From Curvibacter sp. (GTDB lineage Bacteria; Pseudomonadota; Gammaproteobacteria; Burkholderiales; Burkholderiaceae_C): DNA of 38,358 nt. This document shows, in pieces, positions 1 through 7,623 of the stretch (positions are counted from its first letter, which is position 1; each line of letters starts with the position of its first letter). The stretch is taken from NCBI GenBank assembly GCA_019233055.1, contig JAFAMV010000261.1:1-38358 (forward strand), in the 5' to 3' direction. A program made the translations under genes and the position numbers. The notes below the pieces were generated by a model, which was given only the letters and a program-made list of their open reading frames with translations, had not been told where the DNA came from and did no database searches.

Positions 1-222
1 TGGTCGTGCCTGTTCGTGCCCGCCCAGACGCCCGCGGCCCTGGTCGCGAAGCTGAATGCCGCCTTGACCCAGGCGCTGGGCGATCGGGAGGTCGAGCACA
101 CGATTTCGTTGGCGGATGCCGAGAAGTTCCCGCAGACCCCGCAGGAGGCCCGCCAGTTCCTGGCTCGCGAACGCAAGACCTGGGGGGACCTCATCCGAAC
201 CCGTAACATCCGGGCAGATTGA
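1..222 (+). CDS. Bug/TctC-family tripartite tricarboxylate transporter substrate receptor, C-terminal end (partial)
   Basis: Only the last 73 residues are inside the window; the frame is open from base 1 to the TGA at 220-222. The stretch from PAQTPAALVAKLNAAL to FLARERKTW is the typical end of Bug receptors: a conserved 'P.....kLn.al..al' helix, a variable segment and a final 'F...E...W..li' helix. These are periplasmic binding proteins that feed small carboxylates to TctAB-type transporters, although many Bug genes stand alone. A GntR/FCD regulator follows 16 bp downstream and a hydrolase follows that, which suggests a small catabolic unit for a carboxylate or amide. The ligand cannot be told from this fragment. 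Confidence 0.85.
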   Translation, partial: WSCLFVPAQTPAALVAKLNAALTQALGDREVEHTISLADAEKFPQTPQEARQFLARERKTWGDLIRTRNIRAD

Positions 223-238
223 AGTTCCAGACACATCG

Positions 239-991
239 ATGGCCGAACCAGATTCCTCCCGTACCCGCGCGCTGTCCGTCACCGAGACGCTGCGCAAGCG
301 CATCTTCGACGGCGTGTTCCGCCCAGGGGCCCACCTGATGGAGATTCCATTGGCGGCCGAATTGGGCGTCTCCCGCACACCGGTGCGCGATGCACTGACA
401 CGCCTGGCCGATGAGGGCCTGCTGCTCTATCAGCCCAACCGGGGCTTTGTGGTGCGCCGCTTCGAAAGCAAGGATGTCTTCGATGCCTTCTCGCTTCGCG
501 CCACGTTGGAGGGCATGGGCTGTCGCCTCGTCGGCGAGCGCGGGCTGGAGGGGCCTGGACGCGAGCGGCTCGAAGCCCTGCTCGAGCAGCAGCAGGGCGT
601 GCTCTACGCCAGCGAATGGTCGCCCGAACTGGCGCTGTGCTGGCAGGACCTCAACCTGGATTTCCACCATGCGCTGCTCGAACTGGCCGACAACCCCTGG
701 CTCGCCGAGGCCGTGCGACGGTCCCGCCAATTGCCGATCGTCTTCGACAGCAAGTCGCGCCCGCATGACCATGAGGCCTTGATGCTGATGTACCGGCGCG
801 ACCACAGCCGCCAGGCGCTGGCGGACCATCGCCAGATCGTCGAAGCCCTTGTGCGGCGCGAGATCGTCCGCGCCGAAGGGCTCATGCGCGAGCACATCCT
901 GACCAACCGGGACGTGTTGCTGCGGGAGATGCGGCGCGCGTTCTCGATCTCCTCCATGCCATCCGATGCCCCATCGACCGACTCAGACTGA
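239..991 (+). CDS. GntR-family transcriptional regulator, FadR/FCD subfamily
   Basis: The product has 250 aa. An N-terminal winged helix-turn-helix (about residues 12-75) contains LAAELGVSRTPVRDALTRL and the wing sequence LYQPNRGFVVRRF. A helical FCD ligand-binding domain follows, with the spaced acidic/histidine metal-ligand pattern of the subfamily (D and H in NLDFHHALLEL, H in ADHRQIVEAL, H in MREHIL). Such proteins are cytoplasmic repressors or activators that sense carboxylates. I chose the ATG at 239 because the longer open frame from 116 lies over the Bug gene and carries unrelated arginine-rich sequence; no strong Shine-Dalgarno is visible. The gene lies 16 bp after the Bug receptor and 4 bp before the hydrolase, so it probably controls that set. 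Confidence 0.9.
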   Translation: MAEPDSSRTRALSVTETLRKRIFDGVFRPGAHLMEIPLAAELGVSRTPVRDALTRLADEGLLLYQPNRGFVVRRFESKDVFDAFSLRATLEGMGCRLVGERGLEGPGRERLEALLEQQQGVLYASEWSPELALCWQDLNLDFHHALLELADNPWLAEAVRRSRQLPIVFDSKSRPHDHEALMLMYRRDHSRQALADHRQIVEALVRREIVRAEGLMREHILTNRDVLLREMRRAFSISSMPSDAPSTDSD

Positions 992-995
992 CGCC

Positions 996-1574
996 ATGAC
1001 TGCTGCCTACCTTGTCCTCGACATGCAAAACGACCTGGTCCACACGGACGGTCCCAACGGAAAATCCCCTCTCGGCCAGGAGGTGGCCGCAAGAGGCGTG
1101 CTGGCCCGGACCGCCCAGGCGATCGCCCGAGCCCGCCAGGCGGGCCTGCGCATCGGCTTCGTGCGTCTGGGGTTCTCTGCGGACTACCGGGAGTGCCCTG
1201 TCAACTCGCCGGTATTCGGCGGTGTGGCGAAAGCGGGCCTGTTCAGGCAGGGGGCCTGGGGGGCGCAGATCCATGAAACGCTGGACGTGCGCCCGGAAGA
1301 TATCCAGGTGGTCAAACATCGCGTCAGTCCCTTTTATGGAACCGCGCTCGAAATGCAGCTGCGCGCTCTGGCCGTGCGGCGGATCTACTGTTCCGGCGTG
1401 TCCACCCAGGCCGTGGTGCAGGCCCTGGTGAGAGAGGCCCACGACCGGGACTTCGAGGTGGTCGTGCTGGAAGACTGCTGCGCGGCGCACAGCGCCGAGG
1501 AGCACGCCAATTCCATCGGGAGCCTGCGCCGGTTCTGCCAAGTGACCCGACTCGACGAGCTTTGTTTCGAGTGA
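996..1574 (+). CDS. Isochorismatase-fold (cysteine hydrolase family) protein without the usual nucleophilic cysteine
   Basis: The product has 192 aa, normal for the family. Visible hallmarks are AYLVLDMQNDLVH (Asp9), the lysine in VVKHRVSPFYGT (Lys108) and the cis-peptide motif GVSTQ at 134-138. In cysteine hydrolases the motif reads GVxTxxCV; here it is GVSTQAVV, so Val140 occupies the position of the nucleophilic Cys. The nearest cysteine is Cys132, eight positions earlier. Isochorismatases proper (EntB type) also lack the Cys, so loss does not by itself mean inactivity. The ATG at 996 follows the GntR stop by 4 bp, consistent with translational coupling. The role could be hydrolysis of an amide or enol-ether substrate linked to the Bug/GntR genes; the substrate is unknown. 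Confidence 0.85.
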   Translation: MTAAYLVLDMQNDLVHTDGPNGKSPLGQEVAARGVLARTAQAIARARQAGLRIGFVRLGFSADYRECPVNSPVFGGVAKAGLFRQGAWGAQIHETLDVRPEDIQVVKHRVSPFYGTALEMQLRALAVRRIYCSGVSTQAVVQALVREAHDRDFEVVVLEDCCAAHSAEEHANSIGSLRRFCQVTRLDELCFE

Positions 1575-1650
1575 CGGCCGGCGGAGCCTGGAGCGCGACC
1601 ATGCCGGGCCGCGCATGCGGCAGAATGCAGCGCTCCACCTGGAGCTTCAG

Positions 1651-2064
1651 ATGACTTCCCGCGCCACCATCCGCCTCGACGACACCCTCGACACCGACGA
1701 GGTGGTTGCGCTCTACAGCGCCAACGCGTGGTCCTCGGCGCACAAGCCGGTCGAGCTGATGCAGGCCCTGCGCCACTCGCACACCCTGGCCACGGCCCGC
1801 ATCGGGGACCGCCTCGTGGGCTTGGCCAACGCGATCTCGGACGGGCATCTGGTGGTCTATTTTCCGCACCTGCTGGTGCATCCCGAACTGCAAGGCCAGG
1901 GCATAGGGCGGCAGCTGATGCAGGCGATGCTCGAGCGCTATGGCCGCTTCCATCAGCTGATGCTGACGGCCGATGGCGAGGCCCAGGGCTTCTATGAGCG
2001 CCTGGGCTTCTCGCGGGCCGGCCGCACCATGCCGATGTGGATCTACGCCGGCCAGGACCACTGA
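1651..2064 (+). CDS. GNAT-family N-acetyltransferase
   Basis: The product has 137 aa and is a single GNAT domain. The acetyl-CoA pyrophosphate-binding motif A is clear at VHPELQGQGIGRQLMQAML (Q/RxxGxG/A), and the C-terminal motif FYERLGFSRAGRTMPMW is typical. I chose the ATG at 1651 because GGAG at 1641-1644 stands 6 bases upstream; an in-frame ATG at 1615 would add 12 residues outside the domain. The gene is 76 bp after the hydrolase and converges on the lactate permease gene. The acceptor substrate (amino acid, amine, antibiotic or protein) cannot be inferred. Confidence 0.9.
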   Translation: MTSRATIRLDDTLDTDEVVALYSANAWSSAHKPVELMQALRHSHTLATARIGDRLVGLANAISDGHLVVYFPHLLVHPELQGQGIGRQLMQAMLERYGRFHQLMLTADGEAQGFYERLGFSRAGRTMPMWIYAGQDH

Positions 2065-2081
2065 GCCCGCCCCGGGCGGGC
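2065..2081. terminator. Bidirectional hairpin between convergent genes
   Basis: A perfect 7-bp stem, GCCCGCC (2065-2071) with GGCGGGC (2075-2081), closes a 3-base loop in the 22-bp gap between the convergent acetyltransferase and lactate permease genes. There is no clear T-tract, so it may act as a weak or Rho-assisted terminator for both. Confidence 0.5.
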
Positions 2082-2086
2082 GGTGT

Positions 2087-3703
2087 TCAGCCTGCCACCA
2101 CCGGGATCACCCAGGGGATCACGAACTGCTGCAGCGCCACCAGGGCGGCCAGCACCAGCGACAGGATGACCGAGTGCCAGAAGGTGCGGGCGAACACCAC
2201 GCCTTCCTTGCCCTGCATGCCGGTGACCGAGACGCCGGTGGCGATGTTCTGCGGCGAGATCATCTTGCCCATCACGCCGCCCGAGGAGTTGGTGGCGGCG
2301 AACAGCACCGGCGACAGGTCGAGCTGGCGTGCGGCCACCACCTGCAGGTTGCCGAAGAGCGCGTTGCCCGAGGTGTCCGAGCCCGACAGCATCACCGCCA
2401 CCCAGCCCAGGAAGGGCGAGAGCAGGATGAAGAGCTGGCCGGTCGAGGCCACGCCCTTGCCCAGGGTGTAGGCCAGGCCCGAGTAGTTCATGAGGTAGGC
2501 CAGGGCCACGATCAGCATCACGGTGACCACGGCCAGCCAGGCCTGCTTGACGGTGCTGCGCACGCACTGGAAGAAGTCGGCCACGGGCAGTCGCACCACC
2601 AGGGCGGTGATCAGGCAGGCGATCAGGATGGCCGTGCCGGTGCCCAGGGGCTGGAACACATAGTTGGCCGCATAGGCCTTGCCGCCGTAGAGCGTGATGC
2701 CGATCGCGTTGTGCAGCCCCGGCCAGGGGATGGTTTGCTGGCCGATGCTGAACCACTTCATGTGGGTCCAGACGATGACCAGGGCCGACACGATCAGCCA
2801 GGGCAGCCAACCCTGCCACGAGGGCACCGGGCTGGCCCCGCGGTCGCCGGCGAGCTTGTCGGAACGGACCGCGAATTCAGGATCGGGTGCCGGGCGCCAG
2901 ACCATCAGGAAGGCGAGCGTCACGACCAGCGAGCCCAGCGAGGCCAGCACATCGGTCAGGGCATAGTCGAGCAGGTTGGAGGCCACGAACTGGCTGATGG
3001 CAAACGAGCCGCCCGAGACCAGCAGCACCGGCCACAGGGCCTTGATGGAGCGCATGCCGCCATACACCCCCATGACGTAGAAGGGCAGCAGCAGCGCCAG
3101 CACCGGCAACTGGCGCCCGATCATGGCGCCCAGGGCGGTGGCCGGCAGGCCGGTGACGGCGCCCAGCACCGTCACCGGGGCGCCCAGGGCTCCGAAGGCC
3201 ACCGGCGCGGTGTTGAAGATCAGCACGAAGACCAGGGCCTCGAGCGGCTCGAAGCCGCACAGGATCAGCAGCGACGAGGTGATGGCCACTGGGGTGCCGA
3301 AGCCCGAGACGCCTTCGAGCAGCGCCCCGAAGCAGAACCCGATCACCACCAGCACCACGCGCCGGTCATTGGGCAGGTGGTCGATGACCCAGACGCGGAA
3401 GGCGTCGAAGCGGCCCGACTTCACCGCGATGTTGTAGAGCAGCAGGGCGTTCACCACGATCCACATCACCGGCCAGCAGGCGAAGACGGCGCCATTGGCC
3501 ACCGAGCCCAGGGCCAGGCCGACCGGCATCTGCCACAGGCTGACCGAGATCAGGAAGGCCACGACCAGTCCGGCCAGCGCGGCCTGCCAGGCCGGGCGGC
3601 GGGCCACGCCGAGCAGGACCAGCACAGCCAGCACGGGCAGGGTGGCCACGAGAAAGGACAGCCCCAGGCTGTCGCCGACGGGGGTCAATAGTTGTTGGAA
3701 CAT
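2087..3703 (-). CDS. lldP: L-lactate permease (LctP/LldP family)
   Basis: The product has 538 aa and is a polytopic inner-membrane protein with about 12-14 hydrophobic segments, close to the family's usual 530-560. Family hallmarks include the GALLEGVSGFGTPVAI segment near residue 130, APVAFGALGAPV near 170 and, near the C-terminus, GSDTSGNALFGNLQ and the NSSGGVMGKMISPQNIA stretch. Family members import L-lactate, and some glycolate, with protons. The ATG has GGAG 8 bases upstream. The gene lies 51 bp downstream of the carboxymuconolactone-decarboxylase-like gene on the same strand, so the two may share a transcript. No lactate dehydrogenase gene is nearby, so lactate is the family assignment rather than something shown by context. 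Confidence 0.93.
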   Translation of the reverse strand: MFQQLLTPVGDSLGLSFLVATLPVLAVLVLLGVARRPAWQAALAGLVVAFLISVSLWQMPVGLALGSVANGAVFACWPVMWIVVNALLLYNIAVKSGRFDAFRVWVIDHLPNDRRVVLVVIGFCFGALLEGVSGFGTPVAITSSLLILCGFEPLEALVFVLIFNTAPVAFGALGAPVTVLGAVTGLPATALGAMIGRQLPVLALLLPFYVMGVYGGMRSIKALWPVLLVSGGSFAISQFVASNLLDYALTDVLASLGSLVVTLAFLMVWRPAPDPEFAVRSDKLAGDRGASPVPSWQGWLPWLIVSALVIVWTHMKWFSIGQQTIPWPGLHNAIGITLYGGKAYAANYVFQPLGTGTAILIACLITALVVRLPVADFFQCVRSTVKQAWLAVVTVMLIVALAYLMNYSGLAYTLGKGVASTGQLFILLSPFLGWVAVMLSGSDTSGNALFGNLQVVAARQLDLSPVLFAATNSSGGVMGKMISPQNIATGVSVTGMQGKEGVVFARTFWHSVILSLVLAALVALQQFVIPWVIPVVAG

Positions 3704-3754
3704 GAAGAAAGCTCCGGTGAGGTGGGTCGGTGATCGGGCTTGTGGTCCGGCCGT

Positions 3755-4366
3755 TCAGTGAGGCAGTCTGGGCAGCGGCCTGCCATCGGCCGGGATCGGG
3801 TAACGGGCCGCGTTGAGTTCGATGGCCAGCAGCGTGTAGTAGCCGACCAGGCCGCCGATGTCGACGACGCCCTTGTCGCCGAAACGCTGGCGGGCCCGCT
3901 CGAAGCTGAGGTCGGAGACCTGGTGGTGCTGCAGCAGCTCGCTCACGTAGGCATAGAGGATGCCTTCGTCCTCGCTCATGCCGTCGGGGCGGCGGCCTTC
4001 GGCGATCGCCTGGGCCACCTGGGGCTGGATGCCGGCCTTGAGCGCGATCGGGTGGTGCACATACCACTCGTAGTCCTGCGACCACTCCCGTGCGGTCAGC
4101 AGGATCACGAATTCGCTCAGCGTGTTGCCCAGGGCCGATTTGTAGCGCAGATAGTCGCCCATGGCGCGGGCCTGGCTCATCAGCTGCGGGCTGTACATCA
4201 GGGGCTCGAAAGGACCGAAGACCGGGGCCTTGCGGGCGGCCAGAAATTCCTGGGCGGCCTGTTTCTGCTCCGGGTCGTACTGCTCCGGGGCCAGTGGCGG
4301 CAGGCGTTCGGCGGCCTGGACCGCGAAGGTCAGCAGCAGGCTGGCGGCGGCAATCATCTTGTTCAA
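3755..4366 (-). CDS. Exported carboxymuconolactone-decarboxylase-like (AhpD-fold) protein
   Basis: The product has 203 aa. Residues 1-18 (MNKMIAAASLLLTFAVQA) look like a Sec signal peptide, which is unusual because most relatives are cytoplasmic. The helical CMD core follows, with the conserved REWSQDYEWYVHHPIALKAG segment (reminiscent of the 'aREw..qYEW..H...A...G' signature) and GLVGYYTLLA near the end. The CxxC pair of AhpD is absent, so peroxidase-reductant activity is unlikely. The likely start is TTG at 4364-4366, 4 bases after a perfect AGGAGG; an ATG three codons later would be 13 bases away and would drop the lysine of the signal peptide. A strong palindrome sits 85 bp upstream. The substrate is unknown. 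Confidence 0.85.
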   Translation of the reverse strand: MNKMIAAASLLLTFAVQAAERLPPLAPEQYDPEQKQAAQEFLAARKAPVFGPFEPLMYSPQLMSQARAMGDYLRYKSALGNTLSEFVILLTAREWSQDYEWYVHHPIALKAGIQPQVAQAIAEGRRPDGMSEDEGILYAYVSELLQHHQVSDLSFERARQRFGDKGVVDIGGLVGYYTLLAIELNAARYPIPADGRPLPRLPH

Positions 4367-4450
4367 GAAGCCTCCTGGGCGATCGGGGCGCCGGTCAGCC
4401 GGGCGGCCGGGAAAGCCGGCGGCCCGGACCGGGCGACCTCGAATCTACCG

Positions 4451-4469
4451 GCGTCACAAATTGTGACGC
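4451..4469. promoter_or_regulatory. Perfect 9-bp inverted repeat, candidate operator of the CMD-like gene
   Basis: GCGTCACAA and TTGTGACGC flank a single central A. The inner 13 bp, TCACAAATTGTGA, have the T-N11-A dyad form typical of LysR-type operators and match the dyad at 7015-7027 in 11 of 13 positions. The repeat lies 85-103 bp upstream of the CMD-like start. It is not a CRP site, because the half-sites are in inverse order (TCACA before TGTGA). Confidence 0.5.
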
Positions 4470-4551
4470 ATTCAGACAAACCAGTAGGACCGCGTTGAAC
4501 CAGGGCGCCTGGGGCCCCTGGGCAGGCCGGCCCGCAGGGCGGGCCAGAGCT

Positions 4552-5913
4552 TCACTTGCCGGCTGCGCGGCGCTCCAGCAGGGGCTCGCTCACGCCCTGC
4601 ACGCCGACCAGGCCCAGCACGGTCAGCAGCGAGTTCTGCGCCCCCTTCCAACCCTCGCTGAGGTCGATCCACTCGCCTGGCGAATGGAAGCCGCCGGTCT
4701 TTCCGCCGCCGCCGATGATGATGGCCGGGATGCCCAGGCCCATGGGCACGTTGGCGTCGGTGCTGGCCCCGCGCAGCCGGGTCTCGTGGCCGAACAGGGT
4801 GTTCGAGCGGACGGCCGCCTCGACGATCACCGAGTCGGTCGGGGTGCGCCCGCCGGGCCGGTCACCGATCAGCTTGCGGCTCACGCTCAGGCTGTGCACA
4901 TGCCAGCGCTGGTTCTCCTCGTCGACCGCCTGGTCGATGGCCGCCAGCACCTGGCGCTCGGTGGCGAGCAGGGGCTCCATGGCGTCCGAGCGGATGTCCA
5001 CCGCCATGTGGGCTTCGGCCGCGATCGCATTGACCGAGGTGCCGCCGCCCACGGTGCCGACGGTGAAGGTGGTCTTGGGCTGGCGCGGGGTCTGGATGTC
5101 GGCGATCTTGGCGATGGCGCGGCCCATGGCATGGATGGCGCTGGGCACCTCGCCGAAGGCGCCGTAGCTGTGGCCGCCGGGGCCCTTGAAGCTGATCTCG
5201 TAGCGGTGGCTGGCCGTGCCCAGGACCAGCACCGTGCCATCGGGCGAGGGCTCCAGACCGACCATGCCGTCGATTTCAGGGTGCTCGCGGAAGATGGCCT
5301 TCATGCCGCGCAGATTGCCCAGCTCTTCTTCGCCGGTGTTGCCGACGAACAGAAGATCGCCCACGGTGTCGATCTTCTGCTCGTTGAGCACCTTGAGCCA
5401 GGACAGCAGCACGCTCAGCCCGCGGGTGTCGTCCGAGATGCCGGGGGCATACAGGCGTCCGTCGCGCCGCTTCACCTTCACGTCGGTGCCGGCCGGGAAG
5501 ACGGTGTCGAGGTGGGCGGAGATCAGCAGCGTCGGTCCCGGGCCGCGGCCTTTGCGCAGGCCCACGACATTGCCTTCGGCGTCGAGGTGCGCATCCTTCA
5601 GGCCCAGGGCCTGGAGGCGAGCCAGGAAGGCCTCGGCCTTCTTCTGCTCGCCGAAGGGCGGGGCCTCGATCTCGGTCAGCAGCTGCAGGTCCTCGATCGA
5701 GCGCGCATGGTCGGCCTGGACGGCGGCCAGCAGGCGCTGGACATCGGCCGAGGCCTGCAGGCGTTCAAAGGCTGCATCCACCGCCGGTCGCAGGGTGGTG
5801 GGCGTGGCCGCCACGGCGGGGGCTTCCTGGGCCAGGGCCGGGACCAGGGCGGCGCTGCACAGGCAGGCCAGGGACAGGGTGCGCCATGGCGCAGCGAAAC
5901 GGGACATCCACAT
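4552..5913 (-). CDS. Exported M20-family metallopeptidase
   Basis: The product has 453 aa. A signal peptide (about 1-29, ending ALVPALAQ) indicates export to the periplasm. The M20 dinuclear zinc signature is complete: His and Asp in SAHLDTVFP, Asp in PGISDDTRGL, the Glu pair in NTGEEELGN, the metal-ligand Glu in VGLEPSPDG and the late His in GGFHSPGEW. A dimerisation insert containing FKGPGGHSYGAFGEV separates the two halves of the catalytic domain. This pattern fits M20A aminoacylase/dipeptidase-like enzymes. GGAGGAG stands 7 bases upstream of the ATG. The gene is transcribed away from the LysR gene at 6028, its most likely regulator, and a 185-bp gap separates it from the CMD-like gene. 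Confidence 0.92.
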   Translation of the reverse strand: MWMSRFAAPWRTLSLACLCSAALVPALAQEAPAVAATPTTLRPAVDAAFERLQASADVQRLLAAVQADHARSIEDLQLLTEIEAPPFGEQKKAEAFLARLQALGLKDAHLDAEGNVVGLRKGRGPGPTLLISAHLDTVFPAGTDVKVKRRDGRLYAPGISDDTRGLSVLLSWLKVLNEQKIDTVGDLLFVGNTGEEELGNLRGMKAIFREHPEIDGMVGLEPSPDGTVLVLGTASHRYEISFKGPGGHSYGAFGEVPSAIHAMGRAIAKIADIQTPRQPKTTFTVGTVGGGTSVNAIAAEAHMAVDIRSDAMEPLLATERQVLAAIDQAVDEENQRWHVHSLSVSRKLIGDRPGGRTPTDSVIVEAAVRSNTLFGHETRLRGASTDANVPMGLGIPAIIIGGGGKTGGFHSPGEWIDLSEGWKGAQNSLLTVLGLVGVQGVSEPLLERRAAGK

Positions 5914-5942
5914 CGTTCATCTCCTCCAGCAAAGTGACCCAT

Positions 5943-5960
5943 CGTCAGCACGATCTGACG
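5943..5960. promoter_or_regulatory. Inverted repeat in the M20 peptidase/LysR divergent intergenic region
   Basis: CGTCAG (5943-5948) and CTGACG (5955-5960) are perfect 6-bp arms around 6 bases, 30 bp upstream of the M20 start and 68 bp upstream of the LysR start. It is a candidate binding site for the divergent LysR protein, although its T-N12-A spacing differs from the two other dyads nearby. A CATAAT -10-like hexamer at 5996-6001 faces the LysR gene. Confidence 0.35.
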
Positions 5961-6027
5961 GGGCATTCTGCGGCGCGGGCCGGGAGGCCGCTCGGCATAA
6001 TTCTGGGGACCTGTCACTTTTTCTAAC

Positions 6028-6924
6028 ATGTATCGACACCTGCCCTCCCTGCGCTCGCTGTTGGTGTTCGACGCGGTGGCCCGGCATCGCAGCGTGAGCC
6101 GTGCGGCCGAGGCGCTGTGCCTGACCCACAGCGCCTTGAGCCAGCAGTTGCGCCAACTCGAATCCCGCCTGGGGGTGCGGCTGTTGCAGCGCAGCAGCCG
6201 TGGCACCGAACTGACCGAGGCCGGGCGCCGCTACCACGCCCAGATCGCCGCCGACCTGCTGCGCCTGGAAAACCACACGCTGGAAGCCATGGCCCAGCGG
6301 CCCGACGGGGGTGGCCTGCTGGTGGGCGCCGTGCCCGGCCTGGCCGAGCGCTGGCTGATGCCGAGGCTGCCGGGCTTCCTGGCGCGGCATCCGGGCTGCC
6401 AACTGCACCTTCAGGTCTTCCCCACCCAGCGTCTGCTGGACGCCCCGGCCTTCGACATCGGCCTCCAATACGAGGACGCGGTCTGGCCCGAGGCGCGCTC
6501 GCTGGCGCTGATGCCCGAGCGCACCGTGGTCGTCTGCGCACCGTCAGCGGTGGATCGGGTGGCGCTCGGTCGAGGGGATTTCCGGAACGCCCGGCTGTTG
6601 CAGCTGGCGTCCCGGCTGGATGCCTGGGCGCCCTGGTTCGAACAGGCGGGCATCCGTCGCCTGCCGCTCAACAGCCTGGGCGGGCATCGGTTCGATCTGT
6701 TCTCGGCCCTGCTGGAGGGGGTGCGGGCCGACCTCGGCATCGGCCTGGTGCCCCATTTCCTGGTGGCGCGCGAACTGGCCGCCGGGGAACTGGTGCTGGC
6801 CCATCCCCACGAGGGCTGTTCCAAGCGCGGCTATGCGATCTACCTGGATCCCCAGCGGCAGCACGACCCCCTGGTGCAGGCGTTTGCGGACTGGCTGCTG
6901 GAGGTGGCCCAGGACCCCGCGTGA
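6028..6924 (+). CDS. LysR-family transcriptional regulator (GcvA-like)
   Basis: The product has 298 aa, the standard LysR length. The N-terminal helix-turn-helix (about residues 6-65) contains [35 protein letters not shown] and [10 protein letters not shown]. The effector-binding domain from about residue 95 has the GcvA-type features [15 protein letters not shown] and [12 protein letters not shown]. The ATG has no clear Shine-Dalgarno; a CATAAT box 27 bp upstream could give a very short leader. It is divergent from the M20 peptidase gene and is followed by the molybdenum hydroxylase genes after 214 bp. T-N11-A dyads in front of both flanking units make it the prime candidate regulator for this region, though neither dyad lies in its own promoter. 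Confidence 0.92.
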   Translation: MYRHLPSLRSLLVFDAVARHRSVSRAAEALCLTHSALSQQLRQLESRLGVRLLQRSSRGTELTEAGRRYHAQIAADLLRLENHTLEAMAQRPDGGGLLVGAVPGLAERWLMPRLPGFLARHPGCQLHLQVFPTQRLLDAPAFDIGLQYEDAVWPEARSLALMPERTVVVCAPSAVDRVALGRGDFRNARLLQLASRLDAWAPWFEQAGIRRLPLNSLGGHRFDLFSALLEGVRADLGIGLVPHFLVARELAAGELVLAHPHEGCSKRGYAIYLDPQRQHDPLVQAFADWLLEVAQDPA

Positions 6925-6985
6925 GGAAGGGCTCACCGGCGGTCTGCCGCCTGCGGCCAGGGCGTCCCGGAAGGACTGGGCGTCG

Positions 6986-7016
6986 GACACAGAAGTTTTG
7001 CTTCGCAAAAAGTGTC
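6986..7016 (+). terminator. Hairpin after the LysR gene
   Basis: GACAC (6986-6990) pairs with GTGTC (7012-7016), and the inner TTTTGC (6996-7001) pairs with GCAAAA (7005-7010) around a TTC loop. It stands 61 bp after the LysR stop without a T-tract. It could end the LysR message or be part of the control region of the molybdenum hydroxylase operon, since its 3' edge overlaps the operator-like dyad at 7015. Confidence 0.35.
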
Positions 7017-7077
7017 TCAAATTGAGAATACCTGAAGGCGTCAGCCTGTACTCAGGGTTAACCCGTTACGTGACGCC
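7015..7077 (+). promoter_or_regulatory. Dyad-rich control region upstream of the molybdenum hydroxylase operon
   Basis: Three symmetric elements lie in 63 bp. First, TCTCAAATTGAGA (7015-7027) is a T-N11-A dyad nearly identical to the one at 4454-4466. Second, GGGTTAACCC (7055-7064) is a perfect palindrome. Third, the arms GGCGTCA (7037-7043) and TGACGCC (7071-7077) bracket that palindrome. TTGAGA at 7022-7027 could double as a -35 box with a weak TGTACT 19 bp on; that promoter is speculative. Confidence 0.45.
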
Positions 7078-7138
7078 GCGGCGCTCATCGATCTTCGGCA
7101 TGTCCAGACCGCATGACACGAAGACGGAGACACCCACC

Positions 7139-7606
7139 ATGAGCGTTCAATTCAAAGTCAATGGCAAGCCGGTGACGGCCCATGCCGAAACCGACACCCC
7201 GCTGCTGTGGGTGATCCGCGACGAACTGGGCCTGACCGGCACCAAGTTCGGCTGCGGCGCCGCCTTGTGCGGGGCCTGCACCGTGCACATCGACGGCAAG
7301 CCGGCGCGCTCCTGCCAGACCCAGCTGAGTTCGGTGGCGGGCAAGCAGGTGACCACGGTGGAAGGGCTGTCCAAGACGGCCGAACACCCGCTGCAGGTGG
7401 CCTGGATCAAGCACGAGGTGCCGCAGTGCGGCTATTGCCAGTCCGGCCAGTTGATGAGTGCGGCCGCCCTGCTGGCGCGCAACAGCAACCCCAGTGATGC
7501 CGACATCGATGCAGCCATGAGCGGCAATCTCTGCCGCTGCGGCACCTACAACCGGATGCGCGCCGCCATCAAGGATGCGGGCGCCATGATGCGGCACAAG
7601 GCCTGA
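7139..7606 (+). CDS. 2Fe-2S subunit of a two-subunit molybdenum hydroxylase (isoquinoline 1-oxidoreductase alpha-like)
   Basis: The product has 155 aa. All eight iron-sulfur cysteines are present: C39, C44, C47 and C59 for the plant-ferredoxin-type cluster ([17 protein letters not shown]), and C97, C100, C132 and C134 for the second cluster (QCGYCQSGQ and LCRCGTYNR). The protein carries electrons from the molybdenum subunit encoded 17 bp downstream. I chose the ATG at 7139, preceded by GGAG about 10 bases away, because the open frame further upstream is a shadow of the LysR gene. The two-subunit form without an FAD subunit matches isoquinoline or aldehyde oxidoreductases that pass electrons to membrane or cytochrome acceptors. 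The substrate is not determined. Confidence 0.93.
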   Translation: MSVQFKVNGKPVTAHAETDTPLLWVIRDELGLTGTKFGCGAALCGACTVHIDGKPARSCQTQLSSVAGKQVTTVEGLSKTAEHPLQVAWIKHEVPQCGYCQSGQLMSAAALLARNSNPSDADIDAAMSGNLCRCGTYNRMRAAIKDAGAMMRHKA

Positions 7607-7623
7607 GCGCCAAGGAGATCGAC

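Noticed and set aside
4451..4469. CRP/FNR-type binding site
   Set aside because: The half-sites are TCACA-N3-TGTGA, the reverse order of the CRP consensus TGTGA-N6-TCACA, and the spacing is wrong.
4090..5937. 615-codon plus-strand frame
   Set aside because: It is antisense to the M20 peptidase gene, which has a complete zinc signature, signal peptide and Shine-Dalgarno.
6620..7138. N-terminal extension of the 2Fe-2S subunit
   Set aside because: The open frame upstream of 7139 reads through the LysR gene in another frame; the ferredoxin-like domain starts right at the ATG at 7139.
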